Assembly: GCF_026262505.1 (NCBI RefSeq)
Contig: NC_067207.1
Location: forward strand, 16,212,082-16,276,081
Direction: 5' to 3'
Length of the DNA stretch: 64,000 bases
Origin: Trichomonas vaginalis G3
Taxonomy: Eukaryota; Parabasalia; Trichomonadida; Trichomonadidae
The position numbers and the translations under genes are program-made. This document shows positions 51,599-61,700 of this stretch, in pieces. The notes beneath the pieces are model-generated. The model was not told the origin of the DNA. It did not search any database and worked only from the letters and a program-made list of their open reading frames with translations. Each line of letters opens with the position of its first letter. Position 1 is the first letter of the stretch.

Positions 51599-52705
51599 TT
51601 AAAGCCCATAAAATGAATTAAGAATACATAAATTTTTATCATCTGCGACGTGACGAATACATTTTAATTTACTCAAGAATGCATACCCTGATACATTAAA
51701 TCTAATTCCTGTCTTATTTAATTTCACAACTTTGAAAAGGAATGTATGAATAGCTATAAAATGATGAGAAGATGTTTTATGGGTTGCTTCCATTTTTTCT
51801 GAAATAAATGAATAAATATAATGCTTATACGTTTTCATATCTTTTATATTCTTAATAACGAATGGTATAGACCTTTCCACTTCGTCTTCCTTCGGTGCTG
51901 TTCTTTCATATGAAACATTATTGGTATCTTCAATAATGAAACCACAATCACACAAAATTTTATATGTTCCAATGGTTTCTTTTGATATTTTATCTAATAA
52001 ATCAAAAACTTTATCAACACCCGTGCATTTATTTAAATAATAATTTGTGTAAATATCATGATCTTCTTTCTTAATCGTATTAGTTGCATATGTCACGTTT
52101 TTAAGAGCTTTTTTGAATTTCTCAGAATCGAGAGGGGGTGAAAGTAAGATACAAGGGTATTTTTCATTATCAATAAATTGTAACTTATGTTTACGAATAA
52201 ATTTAGTACCTTCTTCTGAAAGTGTTTCGTCTATTTCACCATCTAATAAATTTTGTGTTGATTCTGAGACATAATTTTTATATCTTTCTTCATGAGATTT
52301 CTGAACTGCTGATTCTGAAGCTGGGATATTCATTAAACCCTCTACTTCATTTTCATTATATTTTTCAACTTCTCTTAATTCCTTAATTTTTTCATCTATT
52401 TCATCTCTTATTTTTTCCAGTTTTTCAATTTCATCGTATTCATCATCTTTAATCCGTTCTTCATAATATTCAGGGAAAACATCAGGTTCTTTAGGTTTTT
52501 CTTCTTCAGATGTGGGATATAAGAAATTTATAACATCATCTTTATTCATTTTTCCATCATAATCTAAATCATTTAATAACTCGGCAAATTTTTGACAATT
52601 TCTTAAATAATATTTACTAACTTCATAACACATCTCATCTAATATATCCTTTATTTCCTCGTTTGTGAATCCTAATTTTTTAACGTTGTTAGTTTTGACG
52701 CTCAT
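51599..52705 (-). CDS. Element B: 368-aa protein with EF-hand-like loop and coiled coil
   Basis: One whole frame just upstream of PolB. Residues 47-60 include NDLDYDGKMNKDDVINFL, which fits an EF-hand loop (D-x-D-x-D-G-x-hydrophobic-N-x-x-D) between helices. A strongly charged coiled coil follows (YDEIEKLEKIRDEIDEKIKE). The C-terminal half has NEKYPCILLSPPLDSEKFKK, ILCDCGFIIEDTNNVSYERT and a Cys-containing end (SKLKCIRHVADDKNLCILNS). It may act as terminal protein or as an N-terminal partner of PolB, which would suit its place, but no family was recognised. Confidence 0.5.
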   Translation of the reverse strand: MSVKTNNVKKLGFTNEEIKDILDEMCYEVSKYYLRNCQKFAELLNDLDYDGKMNKDDVINFLYPTSEEEKPKEPDVFPEYYEERIKDDEYDEIEKLEKIRDEIDEKIKELREVEKYNENEVEGLMNIPASESAVQKSHEERYKNYVSESTQNLLDGEIDETLSEEGTKFIRKHKLQFIDNEKYPCILLSPPLDSEKFKKALKNVTYATNTIKKEDHDIYTNYYLNKCTGVDKVFDLLDKISKETIGTYKILCDCGFIIEDTNNVSYERTAPKEDEVERSIPFVIKNIKDMKTYKHYIYSFISEKMEATHKTSSHHFIAIHTFLFKVVKLNKTGIRFNVSGYAFLSKLKCIRHVADDKNLCILNSFYGL

Positions 52706-52801
52706 TTCATACGAATTAAAAATAAATTATTCAAAAATGTAAGACATGAATTTTTAAAGTTTATTTTTTTTATTTTTTATTTCATTATGGTAGTGAATCT
52801 T

Positions 52802-53392
52802 TCATTCATGAAAATAATTATTTCTAATTTCTTTTACTCTCTCGTACATACTAGATTTGAAGAATTCAGAACATTTCCCATAATCTCCTAAATGTTTTCT
52901 TATCCCTAACGTGTGCCAGTTATTATATGAAACTGTATAAACTTTATCTTTATCTTTGCATCTTTCATCACTTCCAATATATTTATATTTCAATTTTGAT
53001 TTATTGGTTTCATATTCATTAGCGTTTAATAATTTACAGTCTTCCTTTTTAAATTGATGTTTAAGATATTCAGGATTTAATACTCTACGTTTACATGCTC
53101 CTAACTTAGTTCTAAAGGTTTTTCTACAAAATTTAGGAATTCCATCCTCTTTAATGTCATCAATGATTTCCATTTCATTATTTTCAATTTCTTCTTCTCG
53201 TTTATGAGGTCTTTGATTATGACTCCATTGATTCCATGAAATTAAATATTCTTTATCATTATATTTATACCTCATTAGCTTATTTTGGCTTTCATATTCA
53301 TTTAATAATTCACAGTCTTCATTTTTAAATTGAAGTTTAACCCATTCAGGATTTAAACAATGTTTAATTAATCGCGGAATATCTGACATCAT
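52802..53392 (-). CDS. Element B: 196-aa protein with a duplicated domain of about 55 residues
   Basis: Two tandem copies: LNPEWVKLQFKNEDCELLNE ... YKYNDKEYLISWNQW ... RPHK, and LNPEYLKHQFKKEDCKLLNA ... YKYIG ... KVYTVSYNNW ... IRKH. The pattern, a helix then CxLL, then two short strands and an aromatic-rich end, resembles small DNA-binding modules found in phage and giant-virus homing proteins. Basic ends. It is the outermost gene of element B; regulators or end-binding proteins often lie there. Confidence 0.5.
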   Translation of the reverse strand: MMSDIPRLIKHCLNPEWVKLQFKNEDCELLNEYESQNKLMRYKYNDKEYLISWNQWSHNQRPHKREEEIENNEMEIIDDIKEDGIPKFCRKTFRTKLGACKRRVLNPEYLKHQFKKEDCKLLNANEYETNKSKLKYKYIGSDERCKDKDKVYTVSYNNWHTLGIRKHLGDYGKCSEFFKSSMYERVKEIRNNYFHE

Positions 53393-53399
53393 CTATATA

Positions 53400-53520
53400 T
53401 AGCTTCTTTTATAAAAGATAAAAAAATAAATTATTTTAAAATTAATGTTAATTTTTTAAATGATTTATAAATAAATATATTTTAATGCATCGTCTATATA
53501 TAGATGTAACAAAAAAAGTC
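53400..53520. other. Right edge of element B
   Basis: AT-rich DNA with two copies of a TCTATATATAG palindrome (about 53,392 and 53,489), then ACAAAAAAAGTCACACAACCC. The border is estimated from the end of coding and the start of host-type tandem repeats. No matching left terminus is available for confirmation. Confidence 0.4.
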
Positions 53521-53548
53521 ACACAACCCTTCCTATCCTACTACTAAT

Positions 53549-53885
53549 AAATGTGAAAAGAAAGAAAATTTCATAAATCAATGATAAATATGAAAAGAAA
53601 GAGAATAAGTTTCATGTTAACATCAGAACAGTGCTCAACTAAGAATTTGACAATTTCTATCGAATTCGCTTTGATTGCAATGCTAAGAGGGCATTCAATA
53701 ATATCGAGAGAATTTCATAAAGCAATGATAAATGTGAAAAGAAAGAGAATTCTATAAATCAATGATTAATATGAAAAGAAAAAGAATCATATAAAACAAT
53801 GATAAATATGAAAATAGAGATAATGTAATAAAACAATGATAAATGTGAAAAGAAAGAAAATTTCATAAAACAATCATATTTGTTG
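53549..53885. repeat. A-rich degenerate tandem repeat
   Basis: The unit ATGATAAATGTGAAAAGAAAGA plus GAATTTCATAAATCA recurs about seven times with variation and one longer interruption (about 53,620-53,715). It has no coding value and is probably a host minisatellite. Confidence 0.75.
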
Positions 53886-55480
53886 GAAATCAAATGGATT
53901 GTTATTTCATCTGATTAAATTTAAATGAAATTGATTGATTTTCTTTGCAAATTGATTGTTTAGGAAAATTCATAAATAATCTTGAAAAATATTGATAGAA
54001 TAGCACATAATGGCATTATCGAGTTATAACATTGTGCAATGCAGGTTTTGATTTAGATATCTCCCTTTGATATTAGAGTGCAACAAAAGTTCAAACTCAT
54101 TCCTCAAAATTGAATTATAAATGTTTCAAATAGAATAAATGAAAATATAGTACTAAATTGCATGGGATACTTTTTTATTTCAGACTTTAGAATTTTTGAG
54201 ATAGCTTCTGAATGTAGATTTTATTGAAATATAATTAAAAAAAATATAGAAAATATTGAACTATAATATTTCACATATAATACAATAGAGAAAATTTTTA
54301 CGATAAATAATTTAATTCCATTTTCTCAATTTTTTGAATACTGTAAAGTATTTAAAATGGTTTTATTCAATTTTAATATTTAATTCAATTTAAAAATTTC
54401 ATCAAATAGATATTTTAAAGATGAAAAATAGGAATTTTTTGTTTCAATATAATATTATACACATAATTTAAAAAAAAATAAAAAATATATATGTAAATCT
54501 GAGTTTTTTATTGTTCATCCGTTCTTCAATCTTCAAAATTTTGAATTCTGCCGAAATTCAATTTTTTTTTCACTATCATTATTCAAATTGAAAAAAATTC
54601 AAATTACTTCAATTGATTAATTTTTTATCAATTTATTTATTTATAGATTTTAAACTCATTTATATTAATTGTCAAAATAATTTTCAATTTTGTATTTTCC
54701 ACAAAAAATTACGCTTATTGTTTTTTCATAATTTATTATTTATCAAGTATTATAGCTGATAAAATTTTTTCTGTTTATTTTTCCCTATTTTTTTTTCAAA
54801 ATTCTTGATATTTTTAATATTTTTTTTCCCAATATCTGTTAATTTTTAAATTTAAATCATAAAAATATTTATAAAATATAGATATTTTCGTTCATTCAAT
54901 CTCTATCCCTCATTAATTCAAGTTTTAATTCTAATTACATATCTGAATACATTGATGAATTTCGTTACATATAGAAACAATAATAAATATATGTCTAAAA
55001 AATTTAAAATAATTATACATTTTCTTTTATTTTATTTTTAAGAATGCAAAGTTGATCTTCTATAATTTAAAATGTATTTATTATATACTCAATGTTATGT
55101 GAATTTTTGCAAATTAAATTTATATTGAATGCATTATAAGAATCGTTTCTTACCTATGCATATACTGATATAATGATATTATGAAGTATATGATGGCATA
55201 TTTTAATTAATGTCATAATACAAAGTATTTTCGATCATAGCTGTGATCGAAAATATAAAGAGTCCTTTATAAAAAATCAATAGAAATAAACTAAGGTAAT
55301 TTAAAAGCCTTCAAAACAGAATAATGAGGACATTTCTTACAAAAATCTCCTTTCAGCGCCAAAAACTTTATATATAAGTAAACCAAGATATGTACTCTCT
55401 CGAAATTGATTCTTATACTTTTAAATAAAAATCAGTTTCGATTTTTTATCGAACGATTAAAAATTTAGTCAATAAATTTA
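53886..55480. other. AT-rich host spacer
   Basis: About 1.6 kb without genes, over 80 percent A+T by eye. Near 55,233 an inverted repeat, ATTTTCGATCAtagctGTGATCGAAAAT, has 10-11-bp arms. No RNA gene recognised. Confidence 0.5.
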
Positions 55481-56392
55481 ATGCTATTATCTGAAACCAA
55501 GGGTGACACATCATCATTAGATGCTGCCCCTCATGAATATGATGCTGTGACAGAGAATTTTGGAAGCGTATATTCACGAAGATCACCTAATTATAAAACA
55601 TCAGCGAGCAAAGGCGGAAAGCGATTGCCAGATTATGCGTTCGAAAAATCGGAAATGGCTACAGATATTGAGTATCTAAGGAAGCAACAAAGCTTAAAAA
55701 ATGAAAAGCGAGATGAACTTGAAAATGGAGGCCACGGAAAAAGAGCAAGAAGTTCAGCGAAATGCCCACCAGAGTATATCGAACCCAAAGTACAATCACC
55801 TCCTCGAGATATTAGAAAAATACCTGATTCCGAAATACAAAATAAATCTTTACTTAAAAAGCCAGAACCAAAGTCGGTTCCTACCACTCCTATGCTTGAT
55901 TCCATAAATACTTCATCAAGGCCAAAGCCGATTGTACAATTTAATGTGGCCCCACAAGCAGCAAGAGATGTATTTAGACCTCCTACTCCAATTCCATTTA
56001 TGCCTAGAGTTAATTCATTGCCATATGTAGGCGCTCCAGATGATCCATTCGATTTACCAAACGTTGAAGATAACTATAATTTACAAACTTCCATAGGAGA
56101 AGACGCATTTGATTTGTCATACAGTAACACACCAATAGTATCTCGATCTAACTCTATTTCGCAAAAATCAATTCCACTAGATTCGGAATACCTTCCTCCA
56201 TTAGAATTAAATTACCCTCAATATCCTCGTGTTGAATCTCCATTATCACCTAGAAGTTCTCCTTCAATCAGAGAAAGGACACCAATAGATGAATTATTTC
56301 CAATACGAAACAAAGCCCCTGTATACAAAAGAACTTGGTTTATTGTTATTATGATTCTTGCATTACTTTTGCTTATTCTCTTTTTCTTGTAA
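55481..56392 (+). CDS. Tail-anchored membrane protein with disordered, Pro/Ser-rich cytosolic part
   Basis: A 303-aa protein. The start ATG follows a TCAATA initiator-like hexamer (55469-55474). The chain is polar and mostly disordered (YSRRSPNYKTSASKGGKRLP, IPDSEIQNKSLLKKPEPKS, SPLSPRSSPSIRERTPIDEL) with many S/TP sites suited to phosphorylation. It ends in a single hydrophobic segment, RTWFIVIMILALLLLILFFL, with nothing after it, so it is a tail-anchored protein with its N-terminus in the cytosol. The flanking KR before the segment fits an ER or Golgi anchor. Not a recognised family and no SNARE heptads. Codon use and promoter style are host-like. Confidence 0.7.
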   Translation: MLLSETKGDTSSLDAAPHEYDAVTENFGSVYSRRSPNYKTSASKGGKRLPDYAFEKSEMATDIEYLRKQQSLKNEKRDELENGGHGKRARSSAKCPPEYIEPKVQSPPRDIRKIPDSEIQNKSLLKKPEPKSVPTTPMLDSINTSSRPKPIVQFNVAPQAARDVFRPPTPIPFMPRVNSLPYVGAPDDPFDLPNVEDNYNLQTSIGEDAFDLSYSNTPIVSRSNSISQKSIPLDSEYLPPLELNYPQYPRVESPLSPRSSPSIRERTPIDELFPIRNKAPVYKRTWFIVIMILALLLLILFFL

Positions 56393-56514
56393 ATTTACTG
56401 TTTTATTTTAAATTTTTCTCATAAGATCTCTTGTCCTATATATCAAAACACTTTTTCTACTAAAATAATCAAAATACTATGATTTCACAAATTATTTAAA
56501 AGAAAAAAAAATTA

Positions 56515-57282
56515 TTAATTATTTATAGCCTGAGGTTCAATTCTGAGTTTGAATTCGGATGTGTCTCCAGTATTGATTTGGACCTCTAAAATTCCTTCTT
56601 TCGAGATATGGATTAATGTTTCTTTTCCCGAAAGAATCCACAAAGACTTAACAAGAGGGATGAATGAATGGAAGGAATACGAGCTGTTAATTTCATCTCC
56701 TAATCCTCTGAAATCACCTATTCCATTTTTCAGTTCAGCGCTTGTATCGCCAAATGCGCATTTTGTTGTAATTGAAAGCGCCTTGTTAGTAGAATATCCT
56801 CTAATGGCTATTTCGTGAGGAGCTCCAACAAGTTTGAAGAGCTCATATAATGCACTCGTTTGAATTGTGGCATTGAACTCTGCAATGATCGGAGGAAAAT
56901 TGATTTTAGGGAGCGGGACCAAGGTTCTTACAAAACACATGGCAGATGACATTGTTGCTGATATTTCAACTTCAATTGTAACTAGATCTTTGGCTCGTAT
57001 TATTGTTTCGAATGATGAATTTGAGAAGATTTTAAGACATGAGAGAAATTTGGATAAATTGATAGTCATTCTTACGGGATTAGCTTCGACAAAGCAATAT
57101 GATGTAAATTTAGCTGCAGGAATAACGATATTCATTGAAACACTTGAATTATCATTAACTTCAAACCGAAACCCGTGTTCATCAACTTCTAGTACTCCTA
57201 ACTGATTGTGTTGCTTATAAACTGCAGGAGAAATTACACGAATAAGATCTCTTGGAGAATCTGTAGCGCACGAAAACAACAT
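56515..57282 (-). CDS. Rad1/PCNA-like sliding-clamp protein
   Basis: A 255-aa protein, using the ATG at 57282; an upstream Met in the same frame adds 26 residues of unlikely leader. It begins MLFSCATDSPRDLIRVISPA, then YKQHNQLGVLEVDEHGFRFE, MNIVIPAAKFTSYCFVEANP and VRMTINLSKFLSCLKIFSNS. The order matches Rad1 of the 9-1-1 checkpoint clamp (a FxxxxD start, the G-hydrophobic-x-F-x-V strand, FxxY, and INLxxLLxCLxIF). The second half (ATIQTSALYELFKLVGAPHE, KETLIHISKEGILEVQINTG) fits the second clamp domain. Length agrees with Rad1/PCNA. Role: loading at damaged DNA and checkpoint signalling in the nucleus. PCNA or Hus1 are less likely. It is divergent from the next gene, 139 bp apart. Confidence 0.6.
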   Translation of the reverse strand: MLFSCATDSPRDLIRVISPAVYKQHNQLGVLEVDEHGFRFEVNDNSSVSMNIVIPAAKFTSYCFVEANPVRMTINLSKFLSCLKIFSNSSFETIIRAKDLVTIEVEISATMSSAMCFVRTLVPLPKINFPPIIAEFNATIQTSALYELFKLVGAPHEIAIRGYSTNKALSITTKCAFGDTSAELKNGIGDFRGLGDEINSSYSFHSFIPLVKSLWILSGKETLIHISKEGILEVQINTGDTSEFKLRIEPQAINN

Positions 57283-57410
57283 TTTGAATAGTTTACAAAG
57301 GTTCCCCAGGGAACTAAATAACCGCCAGGGAAATTTTGGATTTTTCTTGAGAAATATCACAATAAATCAAATAGTGATTATAATATTTCGATCTAAAATC
57401 GAAATTTTTG

Positions 57411-57416
57411 TCATTC
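57411..57416 (+). promoter_or_regulatory. Inr-like element (TCATTC)
   Basis: Fits TCA+1-Py-T/A, six bases before the ATG at 57422. It supports that start over the upstream Met of the longer frame. Confidence 0.65.
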
Positions 57417-57421
57417 TTCAA

Positions 57422-58222
57422 ATGAGAGATACTTTAATTGACACTCTGCTTTGGATCATTGCTTTCATTGTAACTTGTATTGCTTCATTGGAGATAGTAC
57501 ATTCGATCCCCAAGCCAACCAATGATTATTCAAGGTATTGGAGTGAAAATGCAAAATCCACTGAATTTAATGTTTCGGATTGTTGCATAGCGACAATATT
57601 CGACTCCTCAACATATAGAAATGCTGTTGCTCTTGGATATTCATTACAACAACTTGGAATTCCTGGAATCAGAGCATATAGCTTCTCACAGAGCTTATTT
57701 AGCGATGACCAGCTAGCAATACTGAATCATTTGTATAACTTCACGCACTATTCACCCAGTAATCTAAGCGGAAGCTCTTCAGATGAGTTATATTTTTCGC
57801 TTAATGATTGTAATGCCGTTATTGCAGTAAGTCCACGGGGCGTGTTTTATAGTTTTCCATACAAAGCATGCCTTTCACCAGGATTTTCAGCTGTTCCACA
57901 AAGCCAAGATATTACTTCGTACGATCCTTCTTTTATTGTCATAAATCCGAATGACAAGCATGATTTCCATAATGTTAGCAAAGGATTCTTGCAAAACCTC
58001 CAAGAATGGCATTCATTATCTCCTGAATCCTCAGTTGAAGATTACGAAAACCATTTTTTGGACTTTTGGACTCGGTTTGGTTCTCCAGCATACGTTCATT
58101 ACGATTCAAGCATGTATGATACATATCTTGCAAATAACAAAAAAGTTGGTACCTCAAGCAGACTATTTGCAATGATAAAGAACATACTAATAGAGACAGA
58201 TCAGAGTGTCAAAGCTTACTGA
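57422..58222 (+). CDS. Membrane-anchored glycosyltransferase-like protein (possible GT8 type)
   Basis: A 266-aa protein from the ATG at 57422, chosen for the Inr just upstream. Residues 5-25 (LIDTLLWIIAFIVTCIASLE) form one membrane segment near the N-terminus, giving type II topology with the rest in the ER/Golgi lumen. It then reads DCCIATIFDSSTYRNAVALG and YSLQQLGIPGIRAYSFS, similar to the start of GT8/glycogenin-type folds (a strand, then YxxAxxLGxSLxxxG). A DxD motif is not obvious: NDCNAVIAVSPRGVFY stands where it would be expected, so the activity may be lost or the family different. Asn sites (NFT, NLS) would be glycosylated. It is divergent from the clamp gene. Confidence 0.5.
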   Translation: MRDTLIDTLLWIIAFIVTCIASLEIVHSIPKPTNDYSRYWSENAKSTEFNVSDCCIATIFDSSTYRNAVALGYSLQQLGIPGIRAYSFSQSLFSDDQLAILNHLYNFTHYSPSNLSGSSSDELYFSLNDCNAVIAVSPRGVFYSFPYKACLSPGFSAVPQSQDITSYDPSFIVINPNDKHDFHNVSKGFLQNLQEWHSLSPESSVEDYENHFLDFWTRFGSPAYVHYDSSMYDTYLANNKKVGTSSRLFAMIKNILIETDQSVKAY

Positions 58223-58594
58223 TTCTATCTTATATTATCTTGCCTTTTTATTGTTAGAATTATCTTTTATTACTTTTTTTTCAGTTATTTCTCTGCTTTT
58301 ACCGTGTTTTTGTTCAACTTTGACGACACCACACGCTATGTATCTCCTGATTTTGCTGCTCACATGCTGACCATTTCAGTTTCACACTTTTTAATTTGCT
58401 ATCATTTCAAGTCTTCTTTTATGCATATGATACGAAATGCATATTGATTCTATCTTATATTATCTTGTCTTTTTATTGTTAGAATTATCTTTTATTACTT
58501 TTTTTTCAGTTATTTCTCTGCTTTTACCATGTTTTTGTTCAACTTTGACGACACCACACGCTATGTATCTCCTGATTTTGCTGCTCAAATGCTA
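58221..58594. repeat. Direct repeat of about 147 bp, offset 224 bp
   Basis: GATTCTATCTTATATTATCT at 58221 recurs at 58445, followed in both by the same TTTTTATTGTTAG, a T-run, CTGCTTTTACC, CAACTTTGACGACACCACAC and CTGATTTTGCTGCTCA. Only a few bases differ. The first copy begins at the stop codon of the preceding gene, so it is a duplicated 3' flank. Confidence 0.85.
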
Positions 58595-58792
58595 ATAAAA
58601 ATATCTAATAATTTATATTTTCTTTATCTTTTCTTGCTTAAATCCTTCATCTCTAATTATTTACATATATGCATAACTTATTAAGTAGATGCAATATAAC
58701 TGGGACCTTTACCCAGCCATAAATCTCCTATCATTGAAACATTACAAAATTAATAAAATAAAACAATTTATTTATTCAAAAAACTGATAATC

Positions 58793-61700
58793 TTATTGTG
58801 GAGGGAGAGGTTGAGCTCTAAACACAAGTTGAACATTAGCAATTTGTGGAAGGTCAACAAATACTTGTGAGAATTGTGGAGCGTCAGCCGCGCCAGCTGG
58901 ACTGCCGCTGTTCAATTTCTCTTCAAGTTCAGCGACCTTTTCGCGAAGTTCTTGCAATTCATTTGCAATGTTCTTTGGTACTTCATCCTCTGAATCACTT
59001 GAGGAGCTTGAAGATGATGAGCCTTTCTTCTTAGAATCTTGAAGTTTATCTTCTAAATCGTTAAGGCGATCATTGAGTTGCTGAATCTTATCTGCTGTGT
59101 CGGCGCCAGCTTCCTGAGCAGATTTTTCAGCATCATCTAAGGCCTTTTCAAGTTTGGCAATTTTATCTTCGAGTTGATCCTTAGTATTGTTAAGATCATC
59201 CTTTGTGGCAGCATCATCTTGGTTCTTCATTTGTTCTAAAATATTATCTGTATCTTGTCTTATATCTTGGATTTCTTGTGCATGCTTGTTTGCGGTATCG
59301 TCTGTCTCATTTTCGAGATTTTCAATGCGATCGGAAAGCTTCTTTTCGACTTCATCAATCTTTTCTGGGATATCGTTTTCTTGTTGAGCAACAGCACTAA
59401 TTGCTGCAACTGATTGCTGAAGATCAGAAATATCATCGAATCTCTTTTCGTCATCATCTTCATTTCCGGATTGAAGTTGTCTCATTTCATCTTTGAGTTC
59501 ATTAATTTCATCTTGAGCATTTTGAAGTTGAAGTTTAAGTTGTTCGATCTCATCATGATTCTTTTCAGCATCATTCTGTGCCTGATCTATTCTATCTTGA
59601 TTTTCTTGGTTATCAGCAATTAATGATTTGAGATCATTGAGTTGCTTAGCCAAATCGTTAATTTGTTGTTTGAGATCTTTTACTTCTTGTGAAGGTTCTG
59701 AAGAATCTGAATCAGAAGAATCTGATTTAGTTGCAAAGACCTTTGGAGCATCTTCTGCACCAACTTCAGAAACAGGAGTGTTAGCAAGTTTATCTTCAAG
59801 TTCAGATACACGCTTATTAAGTTCTTCGAATTTTTCAGGATCGATGTCGTTGAGAACATTGAGAGTTGTCAAGGCAGCAGGTGAGATTCTGCGTTCTTCA
59901 TCATCTGAAGAAGAATGACTTGATGAATCACTTTGCAATTTGTTGAGACGTTTCTCGATATCATTCATTCTCTTTTCAAGGGCATCAATATCGAATGGTT
60001 GGTCGTTTTCGTCCTTGCCGGAGCAAACAACTGGGGCATCCTCGGCGGCGGACTCGGCAACTGGTGTATCGGCAAGCTTCTTCTCGAGATCGTCAACGCG
60101 CTTGGCAAGCTCTGCAAGAGCTGGTGTGTCTTCGTTCTCGAGGGCCTTGAGGGCGGCTTGGGCGGCTGGGCTGATGACTTCTTCTTCGTCACCCTTGTCC
60201 TCGCCCTTGTCGCTGGAGCTGCTGCTGCTGCTGCTGGACTTCTTCTTGTCGGCAAGCTCCTTAAGCTTGTCTTCGAGATCGTCGACCTTCTTCTTGAGAT
60301 CGTCGGCATCCTTGGCCTTCTCTTCGAGATCGTCGACCTTCTTCTTGAGATCGTCGGCATCCTTGGCCTTCTCTTCGAGATCGTCGACCTTCTTCTTGAG
60401 TTCGGCAACTTCGGCTGGGTCGGCCTTGGCTTCGTCTTCGTCCTTGCCGGAGCAAACAACTGGGGCATCCTCGGCGGCGGACTCGGCAACTGGTGTATCG
60501 GCAAGCTTCTTCTCGAGATCGTCAACGCGCTTGGCAAGCTCTGCAAGAGCCTGTGGATCTTGATCGTCAAGAATCTTCAATGTTGTCTTAGCAGCTGGAC
60601 TGATAACATCTTCATCATCGCTGTTGTCGCTTGAGCTGCTGCTAGACTTCTTCTTGTCAGCTAGATCCTTGACTTTGTCTTCGAGATCATCAACTTTCTT
60701 CTTCAGTTTGGCAACTTCGTCTGCATCGGCTGGGTTGGAAGCAAAGCCGGATCTTGGTTGGCCTTCAGAGTCATCGAGGATCTTCAATGTGGTCTTAGCA
60801 GCTGGGCTGATCTCATCTTCAGAGTCGGATGAGCTGCTAGAATGATTCTTGCCATGTGTATCCTTAAGCTTGTCTTCGAGGTCTTCTAACTTCTTCTTGA
60901 GCTCATCGATCTGATCTTCATCATTCTTAGCCTTTTCTTCGAGATCATCGACACGCTTGTTGAGATCATTGACATCGTTAAGAGCGTCGGTTGGGTCGAT
61001 GTCGCGGGTGGCACAAACAACTGGAACATCATTGGCCTCGTCTTTATCAACTGGTGTATCGGCAAGCTTCTTCTCGAGATCGTCAACGCGCTTGGCAAGC
61101 TCTGCAAGAGCTGGTGTGTCTTCGTTCTCGAGGGCCTTGAGGGCGGCTTGGGCGGCTGGGCTGATGACTTCTTCTTCGTCACCCTTGTCTTCGCCCTTGT
61201 CGCTGGAGCTGCTGCTGCTGCTGCTGGACTTCTTCTTGTCGGCAAGCTCCTTAAGCTTGTCTTCGAGATCGTCGACCTTCTTCTTGAGATCGTCGGCATC
61301 CTTGGCCTTCTCTTCGAGATCGTCGACCTTCTTCTTGAGATCGTCGGCATCCTTGGCCTTCTCTTCGAGATCGTCGACCTTCTTCTTGAGATCGTCGGCA
61401 TCCTTGGCCTTCTCTTCGAGATCGTCGACCTTCTTCTTGAGTTCGGCAACTTCATCGGCGTCGGCTGGGTTAGAGGCAACGGTTGATGTTGGTTCGCCAT
61501 CAGAGCCGTCAAGAACCTTTAATGTGGTCTTGGCTGCTGGGCTGATTTCATCTTCGTCGTTGCTGTTGTCGCTGCTGCTGCTGCTGGACTTCTTCTTGTC
61601 GGCAAGCTCCTTAAGCTTGTCTTCGAGATCGTCGACCTTCTTCTTGAGTTCGGCAACTTCGGCTGGGTCGGCCTTGGCTTCGTCTTCGTCCTTGCCGGAG

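Larger units (their letters stand above)
34330..53520. mobile_element. Polinton/Maverick-like element B
   Basis: Parts from left to right: coiled-coil protein (minus), two small lytic-type proteins, capsid region, packaging ATPase, virion-type protein, small Cys-Cys protein, unknowns, tail-collar type fibre protein, replication cassette with flanking arrays (41990-45940), integrase, PolB, EF-hand-like protein and a protein with a duplicated domain. The gene complement (PolB, integrase, ATPase, capsid) defines a Polinton. The right edge is near 53,400-53,520, where coding ends and host repeats begin. Terminal repeats could not be paired because the left end is lost in the gap. Broken, with around 15 to 20 breaks over 19 kb. 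About nine gene starts have the context TAAATG. Confidence 0.85.

Noticed and set aside
27697-53520. One single Polinton from 27.7 to 53.5 kb
   Set aside because: Two distinct capsid regions and duplicated small genes on both sides of a gap, and no right terminus matching AGTATAACTTTGTCC was found.
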